Below are positions 24,512 through 33,329 of a DNA stretch of 64,000 nt, piece after piece. This DNA comes from an uncultured Eubacteriales bacterium (GTDB lineage: Bacteria; Bacillota; Clostridia; Oscillospirales; Acutalibacteraceae): the NCBI GenBank assembly GCA_958417225.1, contig CATZCM010000001.1:62001-126000 (forward strand). The letters run 5' to 3'. The notes under the pieces were generated by a model. That model was not told the DNA's origin. It made no database searches and saw only the letters and a program-made list of their open reading frames with translations. Position 1 is the first letter of the stretch. Each line of letters starts with the position of its first letter. Position numbers and translations under genes: made by a program.

Positions 24512-26896
24512 GTGGACAAGACTGACTTTCAATTACCTATGGTTCCTTTAAAGGGAATAGTTGTGTTTCCTGAGATGGTGGTGAGCTTTGATGTCGCTAG
24601 ACGTAAATCTATATATGCTCTAGATGCTGCGATGAAACGGGATCAGAAAATATTTGTAGTATCACAAAAGGATTTAAGTGAAAAAGATCCAGATATTACA
24701 CAGTTGAATTCTATTGGGACTATAGCGAAGATTAAGAATATATTGTATAGACCAGAGGGAATTATTCATTTAACTGTCGAGGGATTAGAACGTGCAGAAC
24801 TTATTTCTATTAATGAAAGTGTTCCGTTTTCGTTAGTGAATGTGGAGACACGTAAATCTAAATCTGTTGGTGATTCACTGCATGAAGTAGCGCTTATGGG
24901 AATGACAAAGGATATTTTTGATCAGTATATAAATACCGCTATTGATGTGTCTCCGAGTTTAGTAATTGAAGTTGAGTCCCAAAAGGATCCAGGAAAACTT
25001 GCGGACATTATTGCGTATAATTTCGTTAGAGACTATAATCAGAAACAATTACTGTTATCTGAACTTGTCGTTGGAAATAGGTTGGAGATTTTAATTTCAT
25101 TTATGTTAAAGGAACTTGACATATTATCGCTTCGTACTGAAATGACTCAAAAGTTTAAAAATACAATAGGCGATGAAAATAGGAAAATGTACTTAAAAGA
25201 ACAGCTTAGAATGATAGTTAAAGAGCTTGGGGAAAACTTTGACCCGCTTGAGGATACAAAAGAAATGAAAAATAAAATCAAAAGACTTAAGATGTGCAAT
25301 GGTAGCAAGGAAAAACTAGTAAAAGAATGTGATAGGTTATTGCATCTGCCGTATGAATCTCAAGAAGCTGGTCTTATCAAATCATACCTTGATGTATGCT
25401 TATCATTACCATGGGGGAAAAAAACAAAAGATCATGTTGATATAAAAGAAGCAGAAAAAATATTGGATCAGGATCATTATGGATTGAAAAAATTAAAAGA
25501 ACGTATTGTGGAAATGCTTGCAGTTCATAAACTTTCAGCGAATATTAAGGGGCAAATTATTTGTTTTGTAGGGCCCCCTGGCGTTGGTAAAACGTCTATT
25601 GTAAAATCTATAGCTAAGTCAATCGGTCGAAAGTATGTAAGATTTTCTTTAGGTGGGGTGCGCGATGAATCAGATATAAGAGGTCATCGTAGGACTTATG
25701 TAGGGGCAATGCCAGGAAGAATTATATCTGCGATGAAACAGGCAGGCTCTTTAAATCCTCTTATATTACTTGATGAGATAGATAAGTTATGTAAAGATGC
25801 GTTTGGAGATCCTACGGCAGCACTTTTGGAAGTTTTAGATCCGGCACAGAATAACACTTTCTTTGATCATTACTTGGATTTGCCGTTTGATTTGAGTGAT
25901 GTGTTGTTTATTACTACAGCAAACGACTACGACAATATTCCTTTGCCATTACTTGATAGAATGGAAGTTATACGCGTTGATGGTTATACGCGTGAAGAAA
26001 AGTTTCAAATTGCGGTTCGACACCTAATACCAAAAGAATTAAATAATAATGGATTGTCATTTGAAATGGTGCAAATACCGGATGATGTGGTTAAAATTTT
26101 GATTGACAATTATACTAGAGAAGCTGGGGTGCGTGACCTTGAAAGAAAAATTGCATCGGTTTTTCGCAAATCTGCTAAACTTATCGTTTCGAAGGAGTGT
26201 GATAAAGTTGTAGTAAGTGAAAACATGCTTGAAGAAATGCTTGGTCCGAAGAGATTTCATCACGAGATGATGGAAAAGGACAACGAGGTAGGAGTTGCGA
26301 AAGGTCTTGCATGGACAGCTGTTGGTGGGGAAGCTATGCCGGTGGAGGTTGCAGTGCTGAAAGGTAATGGAAAGATTCATTTGACTGGATCGCTTGGAGA
26401 TATAATGAAAGAATCTGCTGATATAGCTATAAGTTGCATTCGAAATCAATGTGATAAGTTTGGACTTAGTTCAAAATTCTATAAAAAGTACGATATACAT
26501 GTACATGTGCCAGAAGGTGCTGTCCCTAAGGATGGTCCATCGGCTGGAGTAACGCTTGCAACGTCAGTCATGTCGGCACTAACGGGACTTCCAGTGAAAA
26601 ACGATATTGCTATGACTGGGGAAATTACACTTAGAGGAAAGGTTTTGCCTATAGGTGGACTTAAGGAAAAATCTATGGCGGCGTACATGGCGGGAATAAA
26701 AAATGTTATCATTCCAGAGAAAAATAAGCCCGACCTCGTGGATGTGGATTCAAATGTGAAAAAAAATCTTAATTTTATTGCAGTGGATAATATTGATAAA
26801 GTGTTTGAAAATGCTATAGTTGGATGGGATTTGTTTAAAAGTAATAATTCACAACAAGTAAAATCAAATTCAAACCTTTTGTCTGCAGCGAATTAG
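24512..26896 (+). CDS. lon: ATP-dependent protease Lon (LonA)
   Basis: 794 residues. The N-terminal substrate-binding domain begins with PLKGIVVFPEMVVSF. The AAA+ domain carries Walker A GPPGVGKTS near residue 355, Walker B PLILLDEIDK, and FSLGGVRDESDIRGHRRTYVG. The C-terminal protease domain has the catalytic Ser in KDGPSAGVTLA and the Lys in GGLKEKSMAA. The start is GTG after AAAGGAAGG. It degrades misfolded and regulatory proteins in the cytoplasm. No HrcA or CtsR operator was recognised upstream. Confidence 0.98.
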   Translation: MDKTDFQLPMVPLKGIVVFPEMVVSFDVARRKSIYALDAAMKRDQKIFVVSQKDLSEKDPDITQLNSIGTIAKIKNILYRPEGIIHLTVEGLERAELISINESVPFSLVNVETRKSKSVGDSLHEVALMGMTKDIFDQYINTAIDVSPSLVIEVESQKDPGKLADIIAYNFVRDYNQKQLLLSELVVGNRLEILISFMLKELDILSLRTEMTQKFKNTIGDENRKMYLKEQLRMIVKELGENFDPLEDTKEMKNKIKRLKMCNGSKEKLVKECDRLLHLPYESQEAGLIKSYLDVCLSLPWGKKTKDHVDIKEAEKILDQDHYGLKKLKERIVEMLAVHKLSANIKGQIICFVGPPGVGKTSIVKSIAKSIGRKYVRFSLGGVRDESDIRGHRRTYVGAMPGRIISAMKQAGSLNPLILLDEIDKLCKDAFGDPTAALLEVLDPAQNNTFFDHYLDLPFDLSDVLFITTANDYDNIPLPLLDRMEVIRVDGYTREEKFQIAVRHLIPKELNNNGLSFEMVQIPDDVVKILIDNYTREAGVRDLERKIASVFRKSAKLIVSKECDKVVVSENMLEEMLGPKRFHHEMMEKDNEVGVAKGLAWTAVGGEAMPVEVAVLKGNGKIHLTGSLGDIMKESADIAISCIRNQCDKFGLSSKFYKKYDIHVHVPEGAVPKDGPSAGVTLATSVMSALTGLPVKNDIAMTGEITLRGKVLPIGGLKEKSMAAYMAGIKNVIIPEKNKPDLVDVDSNVKKNLNFIAVDNIDKVFENAIVGWDLFKSNNSQQVKSNSNLLSAAN

Positions 26897-26910
26897 TTTG
26901 TTGCAGACAA
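26879..26910 (+). terminator. Hairpin overlapping the end of lon
   Basis: TTGTCTGCA (26879-26887) pairs with TGCAGACAA (26902-26910), and the stop codon lies in the loop. TTATTTA follows, a weak T-tract. It may be a partial terminator separating lon from the next gene. Confidence 0.45.
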
Positions 26911-26980
26911 TTATTTAATGAAGTTATTGCTTTTATTTTAGTGTGCTTTTTTAAATATTTATGAAGGGTGGTAGTGATTT

Positions 26981-28633
26981 GTGGGCATATTTGCAGAGAA
27001 GAAAAAAAGTCCAAAATCTGTAGATACAGAGTTAGAAAAAGAAGGAGTTTCTACAATTGACAAAACTTCGGTTAGTGAGGGATCATCCAAAAAAACTCTA
27101 AAGGTACTTGGAAAAGATGAATTTTCGTTGTTTCGCAAATTTTGTATCAAAGATGGTAAAGTAATAAAAGGGATTTATTCAGATGATAGTATCGATGAGA
27201 TTAAGAAAAATCCTGAAGAATACAAATATTATGTAGATACAGTTTCTTTGAGATTTGAAAAGAAAAAAGCTGAGGACACAGTTCAAGGTAAACATGTAGA
27301 TGATATAAATTTGTCGGATGATGAGCTCGAAAATATACTTGAAAAAGCAACGCCGGATAGTTTGAAGCTTAAGATTGGATTGGGCTTTAGTAAAATGAAG
27401 TCTGGTGTAAAGGGCTTTTTTAGGTCATTTAGTAAATCCAAACAATCCGGAATACATACTATAGGTGAACCCAATATCTATAAACCACAAATTTTTAAAA
27501 GCACGGAAGAGAAACTTGCTGATAAGGGCGTAGACCCTAAAAGTGTTCCATCATGGTTATTAGAATCCAATGAATTTAAGGAAATCGTGAATAACTGTGA
27601 TAAGCATGGTGTGATTTCGAAAAATAAGATCATATTGTTAGGTGTAGATAAATTAGAAAATGTTAAGGACAACTTGGATTACTATAAATGTTACTTGAGA
27701 GATGGATGTGTTCATTTTGAGCTAATGGGCGATTCTATCGAGGAAATGTATGAAGAACATTCTGCAACGGAGGATATTCATTTGGGGGATTTGTGCGAAA
27801 TTCTTGGAAGTAGGCGTGACATTGAAAATAATGCTAAAAATGAGAAAGGCATTAAAAGTTGGTTTAATGTGAAGTTTAGATCAGCCAAGAGAAGCGTAAA
27901 AGAAAGTATGACAAAAGCTGGTAATACAGTGGTGCCTGTAGTGCTAAAAAATATTATGAGCAGGGATGAGTATGATAAAATAAAGGATAATGAAAATTTA
28001 ACAAAGGAATTGTTTGCTTATTTAAAGGATTGTGCGTCGGAATTTTTGAAAGGTTCTGCAGTTGAATTGAAAGAGGCTGTGAAGGTTGTTTCTGGGGTCG
28101 ATTTGAGCAAGGATGGAAATAAAGGAAAATCTGAGAGTGTTGATAAACCATCAGAGGCAGTTGAGAAAAAAGATGATGTGGCGGAAAGTTCTAAGGAAGA
28201 TAAGGTGGGGCAAACAGCTGTTACCAAGTATGAAATGATACAAAGAATGATAGAGGATAAAGATATACTTGATTTTGTTAAACGCAATGAGTCTAAAAGT
28301 TTGGGTAAATCTAAAAATCTAAAAAAAGGAAGTGTGCTTAGTTTAGGAAAGATTAAATTGGACAAATTAGTTGAGTCTCCTGAACATTACGGATTTACTT
28401 TTGTAGATGGTAAAGTGGTGTTCTATAATTCATTAATTAGCGATGAGGCTAAAAAGGCCCTTAGGCCAATTGAGATGAATCAGATGTCAATTGGTGATTT
28501 TATGGAAGTTGTATCTAAAGCAAAGAAAGGTTCTATAAGGGTGGCACAACTAAAAGAAGAGGTAGCACAACCACCAAAATTGGATTCAAAGATAGATAGT
28601 GCAAGTGACGAGTCAAGTGCAATACCAGTGTGA
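26981..28633 (+). CDS. Unrecognised protein with three internal repeats, between lon and engB
   Basis: 550 residues, very rich in Lys, Glu, Ser and Asp, with no signal peptide and no membrane segment. Three repeats of about 75-85 residues are visible near 48-122, 197-276 and 428-513. Each has a hydrophobic start (FRKFCIKDG, FKEIVNNCD, ILDFVKRNE), a 'KL/EI..NxxxY..Y..DG.V.F' core (KLENVKDNLDYYKCYLRDG, KLVESPEHYGFTFVDGKV), and an 'I.L.DL.EIL' end. Repeats 1 and 2 are each followed by a basic amphipathic stretch (GFSKMKSGVKGFFRSFSK; SWFNVKFRSAKRSVKESM). A low-complexity linker spans about 380-415. The start is GTG with AGGGTGG upstream. I do not know the family; lon and engB are adjacent in many Firmicutes, so this looks inserted. 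Confidence 0.8.
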   Translation: MGIFAEKKKSPKSVDTELEKEGVSTIDKTSVSEGSSKKTLKVLGKDEFSLFRKFCIKDGKVIKGIYSDDSIDEIKKNPEEYKYYVDTVSLRFEKKKAEDTVQGKHVDDINLSDDELENILEKATPDSLKLKIGLGFSKMKSGVKGFFRSFSKSKQSGIHTIGEPNIYKPQIFKSTEEKLADKGVDPKSVPSWLLESNEFKEIVNNCDKHGVISKNKIILLGVDKLENVKDNLDYYKCYLRDGCVHFELMGDSIEEMYEEHSATEDIHLGDLCEILGSRRDIENNAKNEKGIKSWFNVKFRSAKRSVKESMTKAGNTVVPVVLKNIMSRDEYDKIKDNENLTKELFAYLKDCASEFLKGSAVELKEAVKVVSGVDLSKDGNKGKSESVDKPSEAVEKKDDVAESSKEDKVGQTAVTKYEMIQRMIEDKDILDFVKRNESKSLGKSKNLKKGSVLSLGKIKLDKLVESPEHYGFTFVDGKVVFYNSLISDEAKKALRPIEMNQMSIGDFMEVVSKAKKGSIRVAQLKEEVAQPPKLDSKIDSASDESSAIPV

Positions 28634-28691
28634 TACAATTTTTTTAGTGAATTTTTGATTAAATATAGGCAGTTAAAAAGGAGTAAATGTA

Positions 28692-29282
28692 ATGTCAAGT
28701 TTGAATATGTCGAAGGTAGAATTGGAATACTGTTGTGGTCGCAAAAATCAATTGCCACAATCAAGTTTACCTGAGGTAGTTTTTTCGGGGAGATCCAATG
28801 TAGGAAAGTCTTCCCTCATAAATAAATTGCTTGGGAGAAAGTCATTAGCACGTGTAAGTTCATCTCCAGGCAAAACAGGTACAATTAATTTTTATAAAGT
28901 GGATGTAGCTAGATTTGTTGACTTACCAGGGTATGGGTATGCAAAAGTTTCATTTGCAGAAAAAAAACGTTGGGCAGAGCTTGTTGAGGGCTTTTTTAGT
29001 CAATCGAGAAATGTGAAACTTGTAGTTCAGCTTATAGATATGAGGCATGAACCGAGTGCGGATGATATGCATATGTTGGAATATTTAAGTGATATGAAAG
29101 TACCATTTATCGTAGTGCTTACTAAATGTGATAAATTGAACAAAACTATGTATAATGATATGTTTCAAAAATTAAAACAAATTTTAAGTGATTTTTCGGT
29201 GAGAGAGGTTATACCAACATCGACAATTAAAAAAATAGGTATAGAAGAAGTGCTTGAATGCATAACTAACAGTATTGATTGA
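28692..29282 (+). CDS. engB: Ribosome-biogenesis GTPase EngB (YsxC/YihA)
   Basis: 196 residues. G1 is FSGRSNVGKSSLIN, G2 lies in SSPGKTGTINFY, G3 is VDLPGYGYAKVS, G4 is LTKCDKLNK. It assists assembly of the large ribosomal subunit. AAAGGAG precedes the ATG by nine nt. It overlaps the ribosome site of murF, so the two are likely co-transcribed. Confidence 0.97.
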   Translation: MSSLNMSKVELEYCCGRKNQLPQSSLPEVVFSGRSNVGKSSLINKLLGRKSLARVSSSPGKTGTINFYKVDVARFVDLPGYGYAKVSFAEKKRWAELVEGFFSQSRNVKLVVQLIDMRHEPSADDMHMLEYLSDMKVPFIVVLTKCDKLNKTMYNDMFQKLKQILSDFSVREVIPTSTIKKIGIEEVLECITNSID

Positions 29283-29293
29283 GGAGTAAACGT

Positions 29294-30670
29294 ATGATAT
29301 TTTCAGTAAAAGAAATAGTAAAAATTACAAATGGAACATTACTTCAAGGAGATGTTAATTCACAAATACAATCAGTTCAGATTGATAGCCGAAGTATGGA
29401 TAAAGCATCACTTTTTGTTCCGCTAAAGGGTGAAAGGTCCGATGGACATGATTACATATTTCAAGCTTTTGAAAATGGTGCAGTTGCTGTGTTTTCAGAG
29501 AAAAAACTTAAGTATGTAGATAAATCGAAATCAATTATTTTAGTTGAAAACTCTCTTAAGGCACTACAAGAGCTTGCTCAACAATATATTAAACATTTTG
29601 ATCTTGAGGTTATTGGGGTAACAGGAAGTGTGGGGAAGACTAGTACGAAGGAAATGATTTCATATGCACTTTCTGGTGAAAAAAAGGTGTTTAAAACTGA
29701 AAAGAACTTTAATAGTGATATAGGTTTGCCATTGACTATATTTAAGATTGACAGTACATACGATATAGCTGTACTGGAAATGGCCGTTGGAGAAATTGGT
29801 GAACTCGAACGTACTGCAAAGATTGCAAGGCCTCATCAAGCAGTTATGACAAATATCGGAATTTCTCATATAGAAAAGTTAAAATCACAAGAAAACATAT
29901 TAAAAGAAAAACTTCATATAACAGATTACTTTGATAAAGAATCAATACTTTTCGTAAATGGTGATGATCCATTGCTTAGTGGGGTTTCTAGTCAGGGTAA
30001 GTTTAGAGTGGTTACGTTTGGTTTAAAAGAGGAAAATGATTTTTTTGCATATGATATAACCGTTTGTGATATGATGACGTCATTTAGTGTGAAGCTGGAT
30101 GATAAAGAGGAGCGATTTACAATACCGGTTGTTGGAAATCATAATGTGTATAATGCATTAGCTGCGATTGCTGTTGCATGGAATAATGGTATTGCTATTG
30201 AATCTGTTCGAAAAAATATCCTGGGTTATAAAAACCAAGGTATGCGTCAGGAAATTCATAAAGTAGGCTTTACAACAATAATTGATGATTGCTATAATGC
30301 AAGCCCGGATTCTATGAAATCAGGTATAAATGTACTTAGGGCAATTTCTGGTGATGATGAAAGTATAGCGGTGCTTGCAGACATGTTGGAACTAGGTGAA
30401 CAATCTGTATCAGCTCATGAGGAAGTAGGAAGATATGTGGCTGAAAATTATATTAACGAGTTGGTTACAATAGGTGAACTTGGGAAAATAATATCTGATA
30501 CAGCTGCAAGGATTAGTGATAAGATCAAAGTTAAGCATTTTAGTTCAAATGAAGATGTGATAGCGTATTTGAAGAGTAAATTGCCAAAAAAACGAACGGT
30601 ATTAGTAAAAGCATCCAGGGGAATGAAACTTGATGAGGTCGTGAAAGCTCTTTGTAAGGTAAGCAGTTAA
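29294..30670 (+). CDS. murF: UDP-N-acetylmuramoyl-tripeptide:D-Ala-D-Ala ligase
   Basis: 458 residues from ATG 29294; GAGGAG (29281-29286) is eight nt upstream, and the TTG at 29279 that opens the longer frame lies before that site. The ATP loop is VTGSVGKTSTKEMI near residue 106; EKNFNSDIGLPLTIF and DDCYNASPDSMKSG are the Mur-ligase signatures that separate MurF from MurE. It adds D-Ala-D-Ala to the wall precursor in the cytoplasm. In this genome it sits with engB rather than inside the division cluster 3 kb away. Confidence 0.96.
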   Translation: MIFSVKEIVKITNGTLLQGDVNSQIQSVQIDSRSMDKASLFVPLKGERSDGHDYIFQAFENGAVAVFSEKKLKYVDKSKSIILVENSLKALQELAQQYIKHFDLEVIGVTGSVGKTSTKEMISYALSGEKKVFKTEKNFNSDIGLPLTIFKIDSTYDIAVLEMAVGEIGELERTAKIARPHQAVMTNIGISHIEKLKSQENILKEKLHITDYFDKESILFVNGDDPLLSGVSSQGKFRVVTFGLKEENDFFAYDITVCDMMTSFSVKLDDKEERFTIPVVGNHNVYNALAAIAVAWNNGIAIESVRKNILGYKNQGMRQEIHKVGFTTIIDDCYNASPDSMKSGINVLRAISGDDESIAVLADMLELGEQSVSAHEEVGRYVAENYINELVTIGELGKIISDTAARISDKIKVKHFSSNEDVIAYLKSKLPKKRTVLVKASRGMKLDEVVKALCKVSS

Positions 30671-30751
30671 CTAAGTAGTCGGAAATCAGAAAAATATGAT
30701 GAAACAATTAGTCTAAAAAATGTTTTAGCTGTAAGACAAAATCAATATACA

Positions 30752-30808
30752 AAATTAAAAACTCGCACAGACGAAAAATCAATTATTTTCGTTTGATGCG
30801 AGCTTTTT
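30752..30808. terminator. Bidirectional terminator between murF and trmL
   Basis: CTCGCA (30762-30767) pairs with TGCGAG (30797-30802), and an inner stem AGACGAAAA/TTTTCGTTT extends it. T-runs flank it on both strands (CTTTTTG on plus; GAGTTTTTAATTTT on minus), which fits its place between convergent genes. Confidence 0.85.
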
Positions 30809-30826
30809 GCAAATTCTTAGATTTTG

Positions 30827-31312
30827 TTAATATTTGAATTTTCCAAAGTTTGAAAGAGCGGGAAATTTCCATTGACGTAAAATCTCGTAAGTAGCTATTG
30901 CGACGCTATTTGAAAGATTTAAACTGCGAGCGTCGGATATCATAGGAATTCTGGCGCATTTTTCTAAGTTTGCTTTTAATATGTTTTCATCAATTCCAGC
31001 GTCTTCACGTCCGAAAATGATGTAAGTGTTATTTGGGTATGTAAAATCAGAATAAGTATTGCCACCTTTCGTAGTGAAGTAAAAAAATTCACCGGCGTTT
31101 TTTTCGTAAAAATCAGTTATATTATCGTAGTAGTGTATATCGAGTAATTCCCAATAATCAAGTCCGGCACGTTTAAGTTTTTTGTCGTCAATGGAAAATC
31201 CCATTGGTTTTACTAAGTGAAGTATAGCGCCTGTTGCGGCACATGTACGGGCAATATTTCCAGTGTTTTGTGGAATTTGCGGTTCGAATAACACTATATT
31301 TAAAGAGTACAT
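30827..31312 (-). CDS. trmL: tRNA (cytidine/uridine-34 2'-O-)-methyltransferase TrmL
   Basis: 161 residues, the small SPOUT-class size. Signatures: EPQIPQNTGNIARTCAATG, HLVKPMGF, KRAGLDYW, FGREDAGI and the knot region ARSLNLSNSVAIATYEILRQ. It methylates the wobble nucleotide of certain tRNA-Leu species. It lies 21 nt downstream of the rodA-like gene on the same strand. Confidence 0.95.
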   Translation of the reverse strand: MYSLNIVLFEPQIPQNTGNIARTCAATGAILHLVKPMGFSIDDKKLKRAGLDYWELLDIHYYDNITDFYEKNAGEFFYFTTKGGNTYSDFTYPNNTYIIFGREDAGIDENILKANLEKCARIPMISDARSLNLSNSVAIATYEILRQWKFPALSNFGKFKY

Positions 31313-31333
31313 TTTAAGTCCTGTCCTTTCTAA

Positions 31334-32494
31334 TTAATTGTTTTCCTCAAGCAAGATTAAATCCTTATTATCTCTATGCATAAATACATTTTGAACTAAT
31401 CCGATTGCTAGATATAAACATGCGGCTGATGACCCTCCGGCACTAAAAAATGGAAGTGTTACCCCCATTACTGGTAAGATATTAAGACACATTCCAAGAT
31501 TAAAGATTGTTTGTGACATTATCATGCCAATGAATCCATAGCAAATGTACTTACCAAGATCATCACAAGATTTTTTTGCGATGTATACAGTAATGCATAT
31601 TAGTGCGGTTAATAAGATAATAACTGCTATGCAACCAATAAATCCGAGTTCTTCTCCCACGACAGAAAAAATAAAATCGCTTTGCGCAACTGGGACATCA
31701 TCGTTTCCAACTCGTGGTCCCGAAAAAAGTCCTCTACCTAAAATTTTGCCTGATGCAATGGAAGTACGTCCTTGAAATTGTTGGTAACCATAATCTGATA
31801 GATTAGAATCGAGATTAAACATGATTAATAGTCGTTCTTTTTGATAATCTTCGAGGATTCCGAATTTCCAAGCTATAGGGAAAGCAATAGCAATTGCAAG
31901 TAAAATTGCTATAAAATATCTAAGTTGAATCCCAGCAGCAAATGACATTGTAAGAAACATAAAAAAGAAAATAATAGCAGCACCATCATCACCTTGGACG
32001 TGTGTTATTATGATAGGAATTAACGCATGGACGCCAAGAAGCGCAACATGTTTAAATTCCTTGATTTTGTCTTGTTTTTTTAGATATGCGAGGTGTTGCG
32101 AAAATGTGATCATAAATCCGATTTTAGCAAGTTCGGATGGTTGAAAGGTGATGTTACCTGGAAGTATGATCCAAGCTTTTGCGTTTACTCCATCGGAACC
32201 TTCAACAGATGCTCCGAAAAATAATGAATAGGCTAAAAGTGCTAAACAAATTCCAGCAGGGATATACCAACGCTTAGCAACTACTTGGTAGTTTACTTTG
32301 GTGAAAATATAAGCGCTAATGTATCCTGCTATGATAGCAATGAATTGATGTCGAAAGTAATTTCCATGATTTCTGGAGACGCTTGCTAACAAAGCGAGAG
32401 AATACGCAGAAATCAGTATGCTTACTATCCAGAAAAGCTTATTTGTTTTTTTGAAGTATTCGATAAATATGTTTGTTGCCTTTATGGTAATCAC
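31334..32494 (-). CDS. rodA: RodA/FtsW-family SEDS glycosyltransferase, rod-shape type
   Basis: The protein has ten membrane segments and the SEDS signatures WIILPGNITFQPSELAKIG, IFSVVGEELGFIG and LPFFSAGGSS. It polymerises lipid II with a class B PBP at the side wall. The start is odd. The open frame extends to ATG 32560, but a promoter (TTGCTT-17-TATAAT, 32535-32507 on minus) lies inside that extension. The only good ribosome site, AAAGGAG, abuts a GTG at 32494 and lies eight nt before an ATA codon at 32485, where a family-like N-terminus (KATNIFIEYFKKT) begins. I list the GTG; ATA initiation is the alternative. A second SEDS gene, ftsW, is at 36646. Confidence 0.92.
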   Translation of the reverse strand: MITIKATNIFIEYFKKTNKLFWIVSILISAYSLALLASVSRNHGNYFRHQFIAIIAGYISAYIFTKVNYQVVAKRWYIPAGICLALLAYSLFFGASVEGSDGVNAKAWIILPGNITFQPSELAKIGFMITFSQHLAYLKKQDKIKEFKHVALLGVHALIPIIITHVQGDDGAAIIFFFMFLTMSFAAGIQLRYFIAILLAIAIAFPIAWKFGILEDYQKERLLIMFNLDSNLSDYGYQQFQGRTSIASGKILGRGLFSGPRVGNDDVPVAQSDFIFSVVGEELGFIGCIAVIILLTALICITVYIAKKSCDDLGKYICYGFIGMIMSQTIFNLGMCLNILPVMGVTLPFFSAGGSSAACLYLAIGLVQNVFMHRDNKDLILLEENN

Positions 32495-32506
32495 TCCTTT
32501 ATTTAT

Positions 32507-32535
32507 ATTATAATCCTTTAAATAGGATAAAGCAA
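32507..32535 (-). promoter_or_regulatory. SigmaA promoter for rodA-trmL
   Basis: On the minus strand TTGCTT (32535-32530), 17 nt, TATAAT (32512-32507), with the AAAGGAG ribosome site only about nine nt beyond the -10 box. This leaves a very short leader or requires a start downstream of 32494. Confidence 0.7.
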
Positions 32536-32762
32536 GAATTAATTTTACGAATTTGTCCATGATAGTTTGAGGTGTGAAAAAAATTTACTCTTACTCTTAA
32601 TATACGATCGCTTGTGTTGGAATAATAGCATTAAAAAAAAATAGTTATATGCACCTTGGATTAATAAAATGTTGTTTTTGAAAAAAAGGGTGGAATTTTT
32701 TAAAATGATAGTTTATAATAGTAAAGTGCATTATAGGATGTAAAATAAAAAGGAGTGCGAAT

Positions 32763-33230
32763 GTGTTGAGTTTTGATAAAAGAAATACGGCTTATGATTT
32801 ATCACTTTTTGAAAAGACGGAAAAAGAAAGAGAAAATTTGCTTAGAATACCGCAGAGAAAGTTAAAGCAGCAAAAGAAGAAAAAAAACTTTTTATCTGCA
32901 TTTGTTACCTCAATTTCAGCAATAGCTGTTGTTGCGACTGTGTCTTTATTTATTTACGGGCAGGTTCAATTGTTCGAAACCACTGAAGAAATATGTTCTT
33001 TGAAAAAGCAGTTAGCGGAAAGTCAAAGTGAATATACGCAACTTGAAATGAAACTTGCTTCAGAAATGTCGTTAAAAGAAATAGAAAATAAGGCACGTGA
33101 AAGGTTTCAAATGAATAAGGTTAATTCTGGGCAAATTGAGTATGTTAACGTGGAAGAAGGCAATAAAGTAATTGTTAGCGAAAGTGGTGGAGGTTCTTGG
33201 TTTCACAAATTTTTAAATTTATTTTCTTAA
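32763..33230 (+). CDS. ftsL: Cell-division protein FtsL/DivIC-like
   Basis: 155 residues: basic cytoplasmic N-terminus (1-42), one membrane segment (about 44-66), then a coiled coil (LKKQLAESQSEYTQLEMKL) and a short tail. This single-pass bitopic design and the place directly before the class B PBP are those of FtsL. The start is GTG at 32763 (TTG at 32766 also possible), eight nt after AAAAGGAG. The usual upstream genes mraZ and rsmH are absent here. Confidence 0.82.
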   Translation: MLSFDKRNTAYDLSLFEKTEKERENLLRIPQRKLKQQKKKKNFLSAFVTSISAIAVVATVSLFIYGQVQLFETTEEICSLKKQLAESQSEYTQLEMKLASEMSLKEIENKARERFQMNKVNSGQIEYVNVEEGNKVIVSESGGGSWFHKFLNLFS

Positions 33231-33267
33231 AAGTTCGAATAAGAGAATTTATTTTATAATAAATTTA

Positions 33268-33294
33268 TAAGGGGTAAACATTGTTTACCCCTTA
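33268..33294 (+). other. Perfect 12-bp inverted repeat between ftsL and spoVD
   Basis: TAAGGGGTAAAC (33268-33279) and GTTTACCCCTTA (33283-33294) form a perfect stem with a three-nt loop. No T-run follows (TCGCTTAGG), so it is not a typical terminator. It could be an RNA stability hairpin or an operator. Confidence 0.6.
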
Positions 33295-33329
33295 TCGCTT
33301 AGGTTATTGATTTAATAGGGGGGTGTCCT

